Assembly (NCBI RefSeq): GCF_022682495.2
Contig: NC_071391.1
Span: 83,306,154-83,370,153 of the forward strand
Direction: 5' to 3'
Length of the DNA: 64,000 bases
Source of the DNA: Desmodus rotundus
Taxonomy: Eukaryota > Chordata > Mammalia > Chiroptera > Phyllostomidae
The position numbers and the translations under genes are program-made. The notes beneath the pieces were generated by a model. That model did no database searches, was not told the DNA's origin, and worked only from the letters and a program-made list of their open reading frames with translations. Of this stretch, positions 23,690-35,800 are shown in pieces. The first letter of the stretch is position 1. Each line of letters starts with the position of its first letter.

Positions 23690-23800
23690 GTAGAAATTTG
23701 GGTTTCAAGGTCTTGGGTCTGCTGCTAAGTTAACCATGTGATCTTGTTCAAATTATTTCACTTCCTTTGGTCTATAAGTTAAAAGAATTAAGATTTATGG
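23690..23800 (+). mobile_element. MIR fragment
   Basis: 'gggtttcaaggtcttgggtctgctgctaagttaaccatgtgatcttgttcaaattatttcacttcc' follows the MIR core order. Confidence 0.5.
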
Positions 23801-24285
23801 TCCTTTATAGAGCTGAGATGCTTTAATCTCAGGAGAATATCAGCAGGGCTTATGTGCTGCACAATGCTAGGATACCAGTAATATCATAGGTTCCTCCTGG
23901 AGTTGTACAGTGCACGGCCAAATACACACATGCAGTGGCCCTGATTATATGGCCTGTTTTTTCATAAAAGTTCTCTCATATAATGTCCACCACAGCATTG
24001 ATAAACACTGGGTTTTATTACAGATTGGTAATATCTTTGACATTATAAACAAGCAATTCAGGGTAAGCTACAGATCTGATTCTTCTAGGCCCTGCCTGTT
24101 TTCAGGTTTTTTTTTTTTTCTTCCCTGCTAGCTAATCATCTTCCTTCAGATGAGGCTGTCTGGGGCCTTAGCATTGCCTTTTCTATCTCCTGACCACTCT
24201 GCCTGCCCCACCCCCACCCGTAAGATCTACTAATGTTCTAGGGAAAGCCACAGAGACAACACAGATCTAAAGCAATTCCTTTTAA
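23801..24285. other. Unique DNA
   Basis: No supported feature apart from a T12 run near 24107. Confidence 0.4.
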
Positions 24286-24289
24286 ACTT

Positions 24290-24480
24290 GAAGAAATCCT
24301 CGGATAGCTTGTTAACAGATTTATAGTTTGCTAGTCCCGAGATTTTGAATCAATAGGTCTGGGGTGTAGCTTCAGGAATTGCATTTCTCCCAAGTTCCCA
24401 GATGCTGATGATACTGTCGATGATGATCATGTTGATAATACCACATTTTTAGTAGAAGTGGCCTAAAGCAATCTTGATCA
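24290..24480. mobile_element. hAT-Charlie (MER5-like) fragment
   Basis: 'gattttgaatcaataggtctggggtgtagcttcaggaattgcatttctcccaagttcccagatgctgatgatactg' is a typical internal MER-type hAT fossil. The ends are too eroded to place. Confidence 0.55.
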
Positions 24481-25155
24481 GTAGAGAATGACCTTCAGAA
24501 TTCAATTTCTGTTTCTTTTATTTCTTACTGGTCCCCGTCCTTAGTTGGCCTTGAGGTTGGCTGTGTATTTAAAAATGCTTCTGTGGAGTAGGAGCAGAGC
24601 ATTTCCTTGCTCCTGAGGTCAACATTGCTTAAAGACTTCAAAAAGCCCCTAAATGTATAATGGTATCCACCCACTCCCAACCAGAAAGGTCCATCCTGCT
24701 GGACTCACTCCAGCTCACCAATTGTAAGTGCTTTTGGTTCCTTGTTGGGGCAGTTTCCTGAGGTTCCTATTAATCCTGTTATTTAAAAAGAGCCAAAGCC
24801 CCCATGATAGCAGTTTTAAAACTAATTGCTTCTGGTTTTATTAAGTTAGATTTTGCAAGGGAGATGAATGGAGGCAGCAGCATCTAATGTTGAAGAAATG
24901 GCCCTGTGGAAATGAGCCGATATCCATGGATAGCCCTGTATTGATCTCTTTCTCTGTCTGCTGGAGTGTCCACTCTTTTCTCCTATGGCTGTTTATGGTC
25001 TATTCCAAAGACCACCTGAGCCAATATCGATTCCTTTTTAGTCTGATCCCAAGTTGAAATACCTCCTTCTTCAGGAGAAATAGGTATAGTGTCTACTATT
25101 GAGTGCTTTGCTTATATTCATTTCCCATTTCATTCCCTTTCTTCATCAGAAGAAG
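24481..25155. other. Unique DNA
   Basis: No supported feature. Confidence 0.4.
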
Positions 25156-25159
25156 AATC

Positions 25160-25560
25160 CTGATTTTTTTTTATACTTTTGCTCTTTTTCAGTCAGTCAT
25201 ATGCTTTAAGAAAGGCTTGCCCCACTCTCAGACCCAGTCCTGATTGTTCTAAGCCAATCATAGTGGTCTTATTTCCCATATTAGGTATTGGCATAAGCAC
25301 AAGCATATAACACAATTCTGGCCAATGAGACTTGAAAGGAAGTCTGCTGAAAGGCTTCTGGGAAGGATTTTTTCTCATAAGAGAGACACATAAGAAGAGT
25401 GATCTCCCTTTACATGATAACATGTTTGATGTGATATCTGAGCTGCTGTAACTATCTTGTGACCATGAGAGAAAGCTAGTCTGAGGAGAAAGCTGACATA
25501 CTGAAGGTGGAAGAATATCAAAATAGAAGAACTTAGGTCCTTGAACCACTGACAACACCT
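25160..25560 (+). mobile_element. Ancient interspersed repeat, family unresolved
   Basis: 'ccaatgagacttgaaaggaagtctgctgaaaggcttctgggaagg', then 'ctcataagagagacacataagaag' and 'gagctgctgtaactatcttgtgacc', match an old dispersed mammalian repeat that I recognise but cannot name. Possibly a MaLR-type LTR or a MER element. Confidence 0.45.
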
Positions 25561-27435
25561 ACCTTGGACTTCCTCTTAGGTAAGGAAAATATTTGATTGA
25601 TTGTCACTTCAAATCAGGGATTTTTGCCACTTGTGGCTGAAGGCTATCTACATATAATTTTTGAAAGATAGTAACATTTATTAATGTACAATAAAACAAA
25701 ACAAGATTTACAAAAGTCATATGCCCATAGGCAAGAGCTATATAGAGTTCAGATTTCTGATTCAAACTCTAAAGGCAGATTATGGCACAACTCATGGGAT
25801 ATCCAACTCTGCTTGTTGTTCCTCAGCCATCCAGTCCACAGACCCAGAGAGAGACAGGTTGGTGCAGTGCCAGTCTGGGTGGGTTTCAGCTTCTGGATCT
25901 GGCCTCCCAGTCCTTGTGCAGAAGCACGCTTCCACCCTGGCAGCAGGTTTTTCTTGTAAGGGTGTTCACTCTAGCCTTCATGGTTCTTGCCTGGCCCCTG
26001 CACCCTGAAGAGAATATACATCTTTGGCTCCTAAATACTCCTATCCCTGGACTTCCAGTCAACTGCACTGATCCTGAAGAGAATTCTGCTGTTCCTCTGA
26101 AAGTCTCCATAAACATTTGAAGACTTGCTGTAACTTGTCACTTTCTCTGACTGACAGAAGAAAAGCAACTGTTCCCATTTTGTAATGAAATTCAAGCCCA
26201 GATCATTCAAAGAAGAATCTAGATACAGGGTTGAATCTGCTTATGAGGAGGAATCCTTGTGCCTCACGTGTCTGACCTGAGTCAGCACAGTCTTCTTCTC
26301 CCTGAACCGGCTGCCACCACCACTCAGGCCTGGGAAGGGTTGTGCAGCTGTCCCGCTGGTGAAGACAAGACACATTTCTAATGACCATAGCCCTTGAGAT
26401 ATTGGGCCAGAACATAAAGCTCAAGGATGACAAAAAGGAAACAGATAATAACATGACACTAGAAAACCAGTTTGTGAGGCATGGTTTACTCATCTTCAGT
26501 TTGGATTCCTACCTTTAACTTCTTCATAGATCAGTGAATGATACCTTTGTACACTCAAAGTTATAGTATTGGGAATTTCAGATGGAATCATAGCCTTCTA
26601 GTGTCCAATGAACCTAACCAAAGGACTTTGGGATTTTTATTTTCAGTATCTAAGTCCCATTAGTGCCAATATAGGACTAAGTCCCAATATGAGTTCTGTC
26701 CCAGAAGCCTTTCCTACTAGATTCTCCACCTGAACCACTAACAGTAAGAAGTGTTTGATTTGCAACCCCCAAAATATTTTAAATTAAAACTGCAATAGAG
26801 TTATGAATAAAACATTATAGGAATAGAAAGAATTATAAACTTCTTAGATAGATATAATTGATATTAAATAAGTTATATATATATATATATATATATATAC
26901 AGTATATCTTCATTTAAAATCATTGATAAGTTCTACAACTTTAAGTGAAACAAAGTATACAAAACCAATTTTACCATAGGCTAGTTGATATAAACAAGAG
27001 TTAAATTCCTACAGCATCTCATCAACATTATAACTAAATGACATTGAACAAAATAACATTATTTGAGGACATGCTGTGTATCAATTTATATAACTATATA
27101 TAATTTATATATCATTTTATATAAGACAAGATTTTAAAAGAAGAGAGAAAATTTTATGGCTTGTTTGTTTTGTTTGCAAAGAAAATGATATTTGGACTGC
27201 ATTCTTGAAGGATAACAGAAGGGTTTACATGAAATACTTTTAGTTGCTTGAATAAAGGACTTAGCCACCTTGCCACATGGTGAGTGAATTAATGAACAGC
27301 AGGAAATTTGTAAAAACTGGAGAGAAACCATAGAATAAATGAATATATTTATAATCATATATTACTGCAAAAATCAATGAGATGCCAGGGTCAAATTGGA
27401 GAGGTAGATTCTGGTTATTAAAAAAAAATAATCCA
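25561..27435. other. Largely unique, AT-rich towards the right
   Basis: No gene recognised. It contains a (TA)13 microsatellite at 26874-26899. Confidence 0.4.
26874..26899. repeat. (TA)13 microsatellite
   Basis: An uninterrupted TA run in an AT-rich setting. Confidence 0.95.
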
Positions 27436-27439
27436 TGAC

Positions 27440-28060
27440 TTTTATACAAATTCTTCCAGAGAATAAAAAGAGAGAGAATTCAACTAATTTTAGAAGACTA
27501 GTGTAACCCTGATACCTAAACTGACAAACATTGCACAAGACAAAATTACAGACCAATTTTATGGAAAATATGTATGCAAAATTTCTAAAGATAACGTTAA
27601 AAACTTGAATTTAGTAATTTTTAAAATAAAAAACTGCTATTCAAATATAACTTATAGCAGAAATTCAAAATTTTCAATATTAGAAAATCTTTCAATAAAA
27701 TTTATATTAGTAGATTAGATAGTGGAGATATACACTTATCGCAATAAGTGCAGAAAATTAAGCATTATTAAAGGTTCAAAATAAATCATGTTTAAAAAAA
27801 TACTTCCAGCAAAAAAAAAATCAAATGGAATTTTCATTTGCAATCCAACCAATGCTATCTGCTAAAACCTACTGCAATTATCATGCATACTTGTGAAGTT
27901 TGTAAAATATTCTCATTATAATCAAGATATACACTAGTCAGCATTGGACTGATGGTCTTAATTTAATAAGGCAAGAAAGTGAAACCAGATAGAAGGTTTG
28001 GAATTGATGAGAAAATTTAATTATTTACAGAAAATAAGATCTTTTATATAGAAAATTCAT
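27440..28060 (+). mobile_element. Ancient L1 ORF2 remnant
   Basis: 'ccctgatacctaaactgacaaacattgcacaagac', 'caaaatttctaaagataac' and later 'tttcatttgcaatccaacc' follow the order of the L1 ORF2 reverse transcriptase region. It is extremely degraded, with stops everywhere. Confidence 0.6.
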
Positions 28061-28317
28061 ATGACTCTACTCTTAGGACATATCAAAACTGCATGTATTT
28101 GAAGAGTAATCTGCCAGAGTGTCTTAAACTTACTTGTGATACATTTTAAAAGGAGGAGCTATACCTTTAACAATGTTCCTAGTTTTAAGAGCACCTCACA
28201 ATTCTTCACAGGCTGAGTGAGAGATACATAGGGGATGTCATAGTGAATCAATCATCACCAAGATGGTTGGTAAAATCAGCCAACTATGACAAATGGAATC
28301 ATGACTTAAGGAAACAC

Positions 28318-28531
28318 TTTTTTAAAAAACTGATTTTAGACAGAGAGAGGAAGAAAGAGAGGTGGGTGGAGAGATGGAGTGGGGAGAGAGAGAGAAGAAA
28401 CATCAATTTATTGTTCCATTTATTCATGTACTCATTGGTTGATTCTTGTCTGTGCCTAACTGGGGATTGACCCCCCCAAACCTTGGACTATTGGGATGAT
28501 GCTCCAACCAACTGAGCTACCTGGCCAGAGT
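28318..28531 (-). mobile_element. VES-type tRNA-derived SINE
   Basis: The minus strand begins 'ctctggccaggtagctcagttggttggagc', a clear tRNA-like A-box head. It then has a 'ggggtcaatccccag' B-box region, the 'aagaatcaaccaatgagtac' body and a CT-rich tail with T/A runs. This is the second of two SINE subtypes in the window and differs from 4279-4474 in the body sequence. Non-coding. Confidence 0.85.
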
Positions 28532-28534
28532 CCT

Positions 28535-29330
28535 TACAACAAATATTCTTACAAATTTAGTTTTCATAATAAGCATATTTCAGCTTCAAAATTAAAAGCT
28601 AACAGTCCCTAGAATGAGTGAAGCAAATATTTAAATATTATGGAAAGCTTTTTAGCTGTCTTAGAAAATAAATTTAGAGAGACATTCAACTGTATTCTGA
28701 GATTAGATTACATACACGTTTAACTTAAATTGTAATGTAACACATTTTTAAATATTTATAAACTTTTCCTTATTGAGGAATATGTAATATCTAGTTGAGT
28801 ATTTGTCTTCTGAAAGCACATAAATCAAAATTCTACTTTTCAAGCTTTCTACTTGACCTGTCAACCAAAGTATGTACTTTTTGTATTGTAGTATTATTTC
28901 TAAACATGGCTGAATTAAAGACTATGGAGCTTAACATTTATGTTTCCACACATTTGATAAACCATTTAAAATAATAAACAGAGTTCATCAAGTTTTTTGG
29001 GATAAAACATTAATGTTGCCAGTACACTGGTTACCATAGAAACCAGTACAATTTTTATACAGTACATTAGTGACTAATCAATCAGTTAGCAAAGAGATAA
29101 TAAACAAAATAATCTCATTTTTCCTAGTAAAACAACTATAAAGTTAACCAGAAATAAATACAAGAGAAATATACCACTGTTATGGATCATATTGTATCTC
29201 TCAAAAAATATGTCAAAAACTGCCAGTAAGATCACAGCAAACTTACTGCATAAACAGGGATAATTTGTAACAACAAAAACATAAAAGAGGGGGGTGAAGG
29301 TCTGAATTTGCAAGGGAGATGGAGATCAGA
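28535..29330. other. AT-rich DNA, no feature supported
   Basis: Parts near 29240-29330 may already belong to the 5' side of the older L1 that follows, but I cannot fix the boundary. Confidence 0.4.
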
Positions 29331-29334
29331 TGCA

Positions 29335-30087
29335 CTCAAAAGAAAAAAGACTACTGTATATGTGGAACTTTATTTTGCATAAATCTAATGGTAATCACAC
29401 ATAAAAAATCCTAAACTGAGAAACGTAACTTAAAAGAAAAGAAGATACAGAGGAAAAGTAGTATAGAATACTACCATGAAAACAACAGATGGAAACAGAA
29501 AGGGAAGGACCAATGGAGGCACAGAGCTACCAGAAACAAATGATAAAATGGCTATAGGAAATCTTCACATATCAATAATTACCCTAAGTGCAAACGGGTT
29601 GAATTCACCAATAAAAAAGGCACAGGGTAGCAGACTGGAACAAAAACCAAACCAAACCATGTATTACCTTCAGGAAACAACATATACCCTGCAAAGACAA
29701 AAATAGACTCAAAGTAAAAGGGTGGAAAATGATTCTCCAAGCAAATAGCAACTACAGAAAAACAAATGTAGCCATTCTTATACCTAACAAAATAGATTTT
29801 AAGGTGACAAAGGTGACAAGACACAAATATGGGCATTTTATAATGATGAAGGTGGCGCTACATCAAGAAGACATAACACTTCTCAATATAAATGCACCCA
29901 AGCATAGAGCACCAAAATAAAACAACTTTTCACAGAACTAAAAGGAGACACCGACAAAAACACAATCATAATATGGGACCTAAATACTCCACTGACAGCT
30001 CTAGATAGATCATCCAGACAGAAAATCAGTAAAAAAATATCAATCTTAAATGACACAGTAGATCAAGTGAGCATAATTGACATTTAC
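29335..30087 (+). mobile_element. Older L1, 5' piece (split by a younger L1)
   Basis: It covers the ORF1-ORF2 spacer and the start of ORF2: 'cttcacatatcaataattaccctaagtgcaaacgggttg' onward is the endonuclease region, with 'caggaaacaacatataccctgc' at the 'QETH' position. The sequence stops at the target duplication at 30088 and resumes at 36929 in register ('acttttatccc' then 'agaacatcagattatac'). Frames are broken and it is non-functional. Confidence 0.85.
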
Positions 30088-30101
30088 AAAACTTTTATCC
30101 C
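30088..30101 (+). repeat. Target-site duplication, left copy
   Basis: aaaacttttatccc, repeated exactly at 36915-36928 on the far side of the L1. The length (14 bp) and the A-rich 5' end are typical of L1 endonuclease cuts. Confidence 0.95.
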
Positions 30102-31848
30102 GAATTTAGGAAGATGGCGGCAACATAGGTGGGAGCGGAATCCACTTCCCCTCAGCGCCAGGGAAATACCTAGCTGATCTGAGGAGCAGAGCGAACAGCC
30201 AACAGTACTCCAGCATATACGAAGATTAGAGACCAAAGATAGAGGACATTGAAAGATCTGACGGTAAGAAGAGTGCTCAAGGACAATAAGGTCCCCGGGA
30301 ACCGGGACCGCGCGGTACAAGGGCTGCAGAGTCGCCAGCCCTGGCGCAGGGGCTGCTGCAGGAGTCCTGGGAGAGGGCCAGGCTGCGCTGTGAGCAGCCA
30401 GGTGCTTGATTGGACCAGGGGGGCTTGAAAAGGAGGAATTTCTCAAAAAGAAAAAGAAAATAGAGACACTCAGGGGCTAGTTAGAGAACTCTCGGTGGTG
30501 GCCGAGGCCCCTGGCGCCCCTCCCCCCTCCGCCCCTGGACTGCGAACGCGGAACGCGGGATAAGCAGGGATAAGCAGCACCGGCGCTCACCTGAGGTCCG
30601 GTTGCGCGCGGTCGCGCGCGCGCAGATTAGCGAACGGGGCCCATACATGAAACCCCGGAGGGGCGCCCACACCTGAAACCTCCGAGATCTTTTGGAGCAG
30701 AGACTAGCTGCTCCACCCACAGACCCAAAACCTCGGAACCGAGTACCGCGTGATTCGGTCCCAGGGCAGCCCCGCCCACCCGAGAGTCTCAAGCCCCGGG
30801 CGGCTGGATCGGGCCCCCAAGTGTAGAGCCTCTGGCTTGGCGGCGGGCTGCGCGCTCACCAAGCGTAGGGCCGGCTGGATGCGCACTTCCCAAGCACAAA
30901 GGGGCTGGCGAGAGTCGTAACACCAAGGCAGCTGAACCAGCAGCTTGCAGCGCGCCAGCCTCCCTAGCCTGGGCGGCTCGATTGGTCACCTGGCTGCGCG
31001 CTCAGAGCCCAAATAACGTCACAAACCCGAAGCGGCTGGATTCCCCTGCTGCGCGCGCACGCGTCCGGAGCCAAAGCGGCTGGAGCGGCCACTCGAGAGT
31101 CCCAAGAACAAAGCTGCTGGATTGGCTGATCAACGGCCTGATTGCCTGCCAGGGACCACACCTACTAAACAGTGAAGAGTGTGACCCAGGAAGGAAGAAA
31201 AGTGAAACCAATCCTTCCAACCACCCCCTCCCGTTGCACAGACAGGACAACAGCAGAAATAACCTGAACGGTTTAAAGCCAACAGAAGATTTTTTTTTTT
31301 TCCTTTTTTTTTTTTTTTTCCTTTTCCTTTCCCCCTGAACTCCTTCTTCCTCTCTCTCTCTTTTTTTTCTTTCATTCCTTCTTCCTCCCATCCTTTACTA
31401 TTTTTATGTCTTCTTCCTGCCTTCTTTTATCTATTTCTATGTTTTAATTTTTGTTAAAATTCCTTCTTATCTTGCCTCCGATCTTTCTTTAATCCTTCTT
31501 CCCTCCTTCCTTCCTTTCCTCCTTTCCTATTTCCTTTTTCCCTCCTTCCCATCTTTGGTTTTTTTTTTTTTGTTTGTTTGTTTGTTTGTTTGTTTTTTCC
31601 TTTTCTTTCGCCCCCCCTTTCTATTTTTCCCACAGGTGCGACAACAAAACCTGGAGCGCTGAAAAGACTAGAGTTAGACCGTGTTAAACACATAAACGTC
31701 AGCTCAAGACCAGTGAGCACAGGAGAGTAAGGAGACAGCACCACCGAATCCCATTGGCATTCTACCATAGAAGTTCATATCATAAACCCAGGGATTCAGA
31801 ACAAAGCAATTTAAGAAGCAGAGGCCAACAAGAAGAGCCTCACAAACA
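30102..31848 (+). promoter_or_regulatory. L1 5'UTR with internal promoter, CpG island and YY1-type site
   Basis: The element opens with AAGATGGCGGC at 30111-30121, a canonical YY1 binding core at the same place as in other L1 promoters, where it sets the transcription start. From about 30290 to 31120 the sequence is GC- and CpG-rich, including a cgcgcgcgcag run near 30614. From about 31290 to 31640 it is almost pure pyrimidine with long T runs. It should drive RNA polymerase II transcription of the whole element and be a target for CpG methylation. The first two properties are visible here; the regulation is inferred from L1 biology. Confidence 0.88.
31291..31630 (+). repeat. Polypyrimidine tract in L1 5'UTR
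   Basis: About 340 bp dominated by T and C, including T-runs near 31290-31320 and a (GTTT)n piece at 31572-31595. It ends just before the more ordinary sequence leading into ORF1. Confidence 0.9.
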
Positions 31849-32781
31849 ATGGGAAGACAAAGAATCAATTCCCAAATGAAAGGAAAGGAGGAAGTCTCAG
31901 AAAGAATACTAACCGAAAAAGAGGCAAGTCAACTATCAGATACTGAGTTCAAAGCAATGGTCATCAGGAAGCTCACTGAGCTCTCTGAGCTCAAAGAGAA
32001 CTACCAGAAACTACAAGGAAACTACAATGGACTCACTGCAAACTATATCAACATGAAAAAGGAAATAGAAAATATCAACAAGAGCCAAGAGGAAATGAAG
32101 AATACAATTTCTGAATTGAAGAACACAGTAGAAGGAATGAAAAGCAGACTTGATGAAGCAGAGGATCGGATCAGCGAGCTGGAGGATAAAGTAGAAAAAA
32201 ACACCCAGAAGGAGCAAGAAAAGGAAAAGAGGCTCAGAAAGAATGAAGAGGCAATAAGGGAAATGCAGGACAACATGAAACGTAACAATATCCGTATAAT
32301 AGGAATACCAGAAGGAGAAGAAGAAGAGCAAGGGATAGAAAACCTGTTTGAAAAAGTAATGATGGAAAATTTCCCTAATCTGAGGAGAGAAAAAGTCACC
32401 CAAATCCAGGAATCACAGAGAGTCCCAAGCAAGAGGAACCCAAAGAGACCCACTGCAAGACACATCATAATTAAAATGGCAAATTTCCAAGACAAAGAGA
32501 GGATCTTAAAGGCAGCAAGGGAGAAAAAGGAAGTAACATACAAGGGAGCCCCAATAAGGTTAGCAACTGACTTCTCAATGGAAACGCTCCAAGCCAGAAG
32601 AGAATGGCAAAAAATATTCCAAGTAATGAGAACCAGAGGCCTCCAACCAAGACTACTTTACCCAGCAAGGCTCTCAATCAAGATAGAAGACCAAATAAAG
32701 AGCTTCCCAGACAAAAGAAGTCTAAAAGAATACAGCTCCACCAAACCAGCTCTGCAAGAGATGCTAAAGGGACTGCTTTAA
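31849..32781 (+). CDS. ORF1: L1 ORF1 protein, 310 aa, intact
   Basis: The open frame runs from the ATG in 'acaatgggaagac' to TAA, with no stop or frameshift. Domain order by inspection: an N-terminal segment with QLSDTEFKAMVIRKL (about residues 27-42); a long heptad-rich coiled coil (about 45-140) that drives trimerisation; an RRM opening with NNIRIIGIPE at residues 146-155 and an acidic EEEE run; then the RHIIIKM, KERILKAAREK, YKGAPIRLA and TLQARREW landmarks; and a C-terminal domain with LLYPARLS. It binds L1 RNA in cis, acts as a nucleic-acid chaperone and forms cytoplasmic RNPs. It is slightly shorter than the human protein (338 aa). The start was chosen by the family-conserved MG-R-Q opening and its match in copy A. 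Confidence 0.96.
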   Translation: MGRQRINSQMKGKEEVSERILTEKEASQLSDTEFKAMVIRKLTELSELKENYQKLQGNYNGLTANYINMKKEIENINKSQEEMKNTISELKNTVEGMKSRLDEAEDRISELEDKVEKNTQKEQEKEKRLRKNEEAIREMQDNMKRNNIRIIGIPEGEEEEQGIENLFEKVMMENFPNLRREKVTQIQESQRVPSKRNPKRPTARHIIIKMANFQDKERILKAAREKKEVTYKGAPIRLATDFSMETLQARREWQKIFQVMRTRGLQPRLLYPARLSIKIEDQIKSFPDKRSLKEYSSTKPALQEMLKGLL

Positions 32782-32833
32782 GGAAAGGAAGGAAAAGAGA
32801 AAGACAGAGGAACACAGGTAGGAAATAATGGCA

Positions 32834-35800
32834 ATGAATAACTACCTATCGATAATAACCTTAAATGTAAATGGATTAAATGCTCCAATCAAAAGACATA
32901 GAACAGCTGAATGGATAAGAAAACATGACCCACACATATGCTGCCTACAAGAAACCCATCTCAGGACAAAAGACTTACACAGACTGAAAGTGAAGGGCTA
33001 GAAACAAATTTTCCAAGCAAACAGACAGGAAAAAAAAGCAGGGGTAGCAATACTCATATCAGACAAAATAGACTTCCAAAGAAGGGCCATAAAGAGAGAC
33101 CCAGAAGGTCACTTCATAATACTCAAAGGAAGAATCCACCAAGAAGACATAAACATTATAAATATATATGCACCCAACATAGGAGCACCCAAATACATAA
33201 AGAAAATCTTGGAGGAGTTCAAGAAAGATATTGACAGCAACACAATTATAGTAGGGGATTTTAACACCCCACTATCAAAAATGGACAGGTCTTCCAAACA
33301 AAAGATTAACAAAGATATTGTGTCACTTAACAATACCCTAGAGGAAATGGACTTAACTGATATATACAGAGCTTTTCATCCCAAAGAAGCAAAATACACA
33401 TTCTTTTCAAGTGTCCATGGAACTTTTTCAAAGATAGACCACATGATAGGACACAAAGCAACCCTCAACAAATTCAAGAAAATTGAAATCATATCAAGCA
33501 TCTTCTCTGACCACAAGGGTCTGAAACTAGAAACCAACCCCAAGGGTAAAAACCCAAAACACTCAAAATCATGGAGACTGAATAGCATGCTATTAAACAA
33601 TGAATGGGTCAAGAACGAGATTAGGGAAGAAATCAAAAACTTCCTGGAAACAAATGAAAACGAACTCACAACAACCCAAAACCTATGGGACACAGCAAAG
33701 GCAGTCCTGAGAGGGAAGTTCATAGCAATACAGGCCTACCTTAAGAAGTTAGAAACAGTTCACACAAACAACCTAACCCTACGCCTACAAGAACTGGAGG
33801 AACAACAACAAAGACAGCCCAGAGCAAGCAGAAGGAAGGAAATAACCAAGATCAGAGCAGAACTAAATGACATAGAGACTAAAAGCACAATTGTAAGGAT
33901 CAATGAATCCAGAAGCTGGTTCTTTGAAAAGATAAACAAAATCGACAAGCCTTTAAGTAGGCTTATCAAGAAGAAAAGAGAGAGGATCCAAATAAACAGA
34001 ATTAGAAATGAAAGTGGAGAGATTACAACTGATACCACAGAAATACAAAGGATCGTAAGAAATTACTATGAAGACCTATATGCTAAGAAATTTGAAAACC
34101 TAGATGAAATGGACACATTTCTAGAAAAATATAATCTTCCAAAACTGACTGAAGAAGAAGCAGAAAACCTGAACAGACCAATATCAGCAAAGGAAATTGA
34201 AGCAGTCATCAAGAAACTCCCATCACACAAAAGCCCTGGACCAGATGGTTTCACAGGAGATTTCTACAAAGCATTTAAGGAAGAACTAACCCCTATCCTT
34301 CACAGACTATTCGAAAAAATCCAAACTGATGGAAGACTCCCAAACTCTTTTTATGAAGCCAACATCATCCTAATCCCAAAACCAGATAAAGACACAACGA
34401 AGAAAGAAAACTTCAGGCCAATATCGCTGATGAACATAGACGCTAAAATTCTCAACAAAATATTAGCAAACCGCATCCAGCAATATATTAAAAAGATCAT
34501 CCACCATGACCAAGTGGGATTCATCCCAGGGATGCAAGGATGGTACAATATTCGCAAATCAATAAACATAATACATCACATCAACAACAGCAAAGACAAA
34601 AATCACATGATCATATCAATAGATGCGGAAAAAGCATTCGATAAGATACAGCACCCATTTCTGATAAAAACACTCAGCAAAGTGGGAATAAAGGGAGCAG
34701 TCCTCAACATAATTAAGGCCATATATGAGAGACCTACAGCCAACATCACATTCAATGGACAAAAACTTAGAGCTTTCCCACTAAGATCAGGAAGAAGACA
34801 AGGATGCCCTCTCTCACCACTCCTATTCAACATAGTATTGGAAGTCCTAGCCACAGCAATCAGACAAGAAAAAGCAATAAAAGGCATCCAAATTGGAAAG
34901 GAGGAAATGAAACTGTCACTGTTTGCAGACGACATGATAGTGTACATGGAAAACCCTATAGACTCCACTCAAAAACTACTCGACCTAATAAATGAATTTG
35001 GCAAAATAGCTGGATACAGAGTCAATACCCAGAAATCAAAGGCATTCCTGTACACCAACAACGAAACTGCAGAAACACAAATCAGGAAAAAAATCCCATT
35101 CGATATAGCAACAAGAAAAATAAAGTACCTAGGAATAAACCTAACCAAGGAGGTAAAAGACCTGTACTCAGAAAACTACACAACACTGAAGAAAGAAATT
35201 AAGGAAGATACAAACAAATGGAAGCATGTACCATGTTCATGGATTGGAAGAATTAACATCATCAAAATGGCCATACTACCCAAAGCAATTTATAGATTCA
35301 ATGCAATCCCTATTAGAGTACCCATGACATATTTCACAGGTATAGAACAAACATTGCAGAAATTCATATGGAACCATAAACGACCTCGAATAGCAGCAGC
35401 AATTTTGAGAAAGAAGGACAAAGCAGGAGGTATCACAATACCTGATATCAAACTGTATTACAAGGCCACGGTAATCAAAACAGCCTGGTACTGGCATAAA
35501 AACAGGCTCATAGACCAATGGAACAGAACAGAGAGCCCAGAAATAAACTCAAATCTATACGATCAATTAATATTTGACAAAGGAGGCAGGAGCATAAAAT
35601 GGAGCAAAAACAGTCTCTTCAACAGATGGTGTTGGGAGATCTGGACAGCTACGTGCAAAAAAATGAAACTCGATCACCAACTTACGCCATACACGAAAAT
35701 AAACTCAAGATGGATAAAAGACTTAAATATAAGCCGTAACACCATAAAAGTCCTTGAGGAAAACATTGGCAGGAAAATCTCAGACATTCCACGCAGCAAC

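Noticed and set aside
28470..28531. tRNA-like head with A-box
   Set aside because: Part of a VES-type SINE with mutated boxes and a SINE tail; not a functional tRNA gene.
31002..31391. Arg/Lys-rich minus-strand frame in the L1 5'UTR
   Set aside because: Antisense of the polypyrimidine block; low complexity only. An antisense promoter transcript is possible but nothing here shows it.
32011..32677. Several long minus-strand open frames across L1 ORF1
   Set aside because: They are antisense shadows of the ORF1 coding strand, with Leu/Phe/Ser-rich hydrophobic composition and no independent support.
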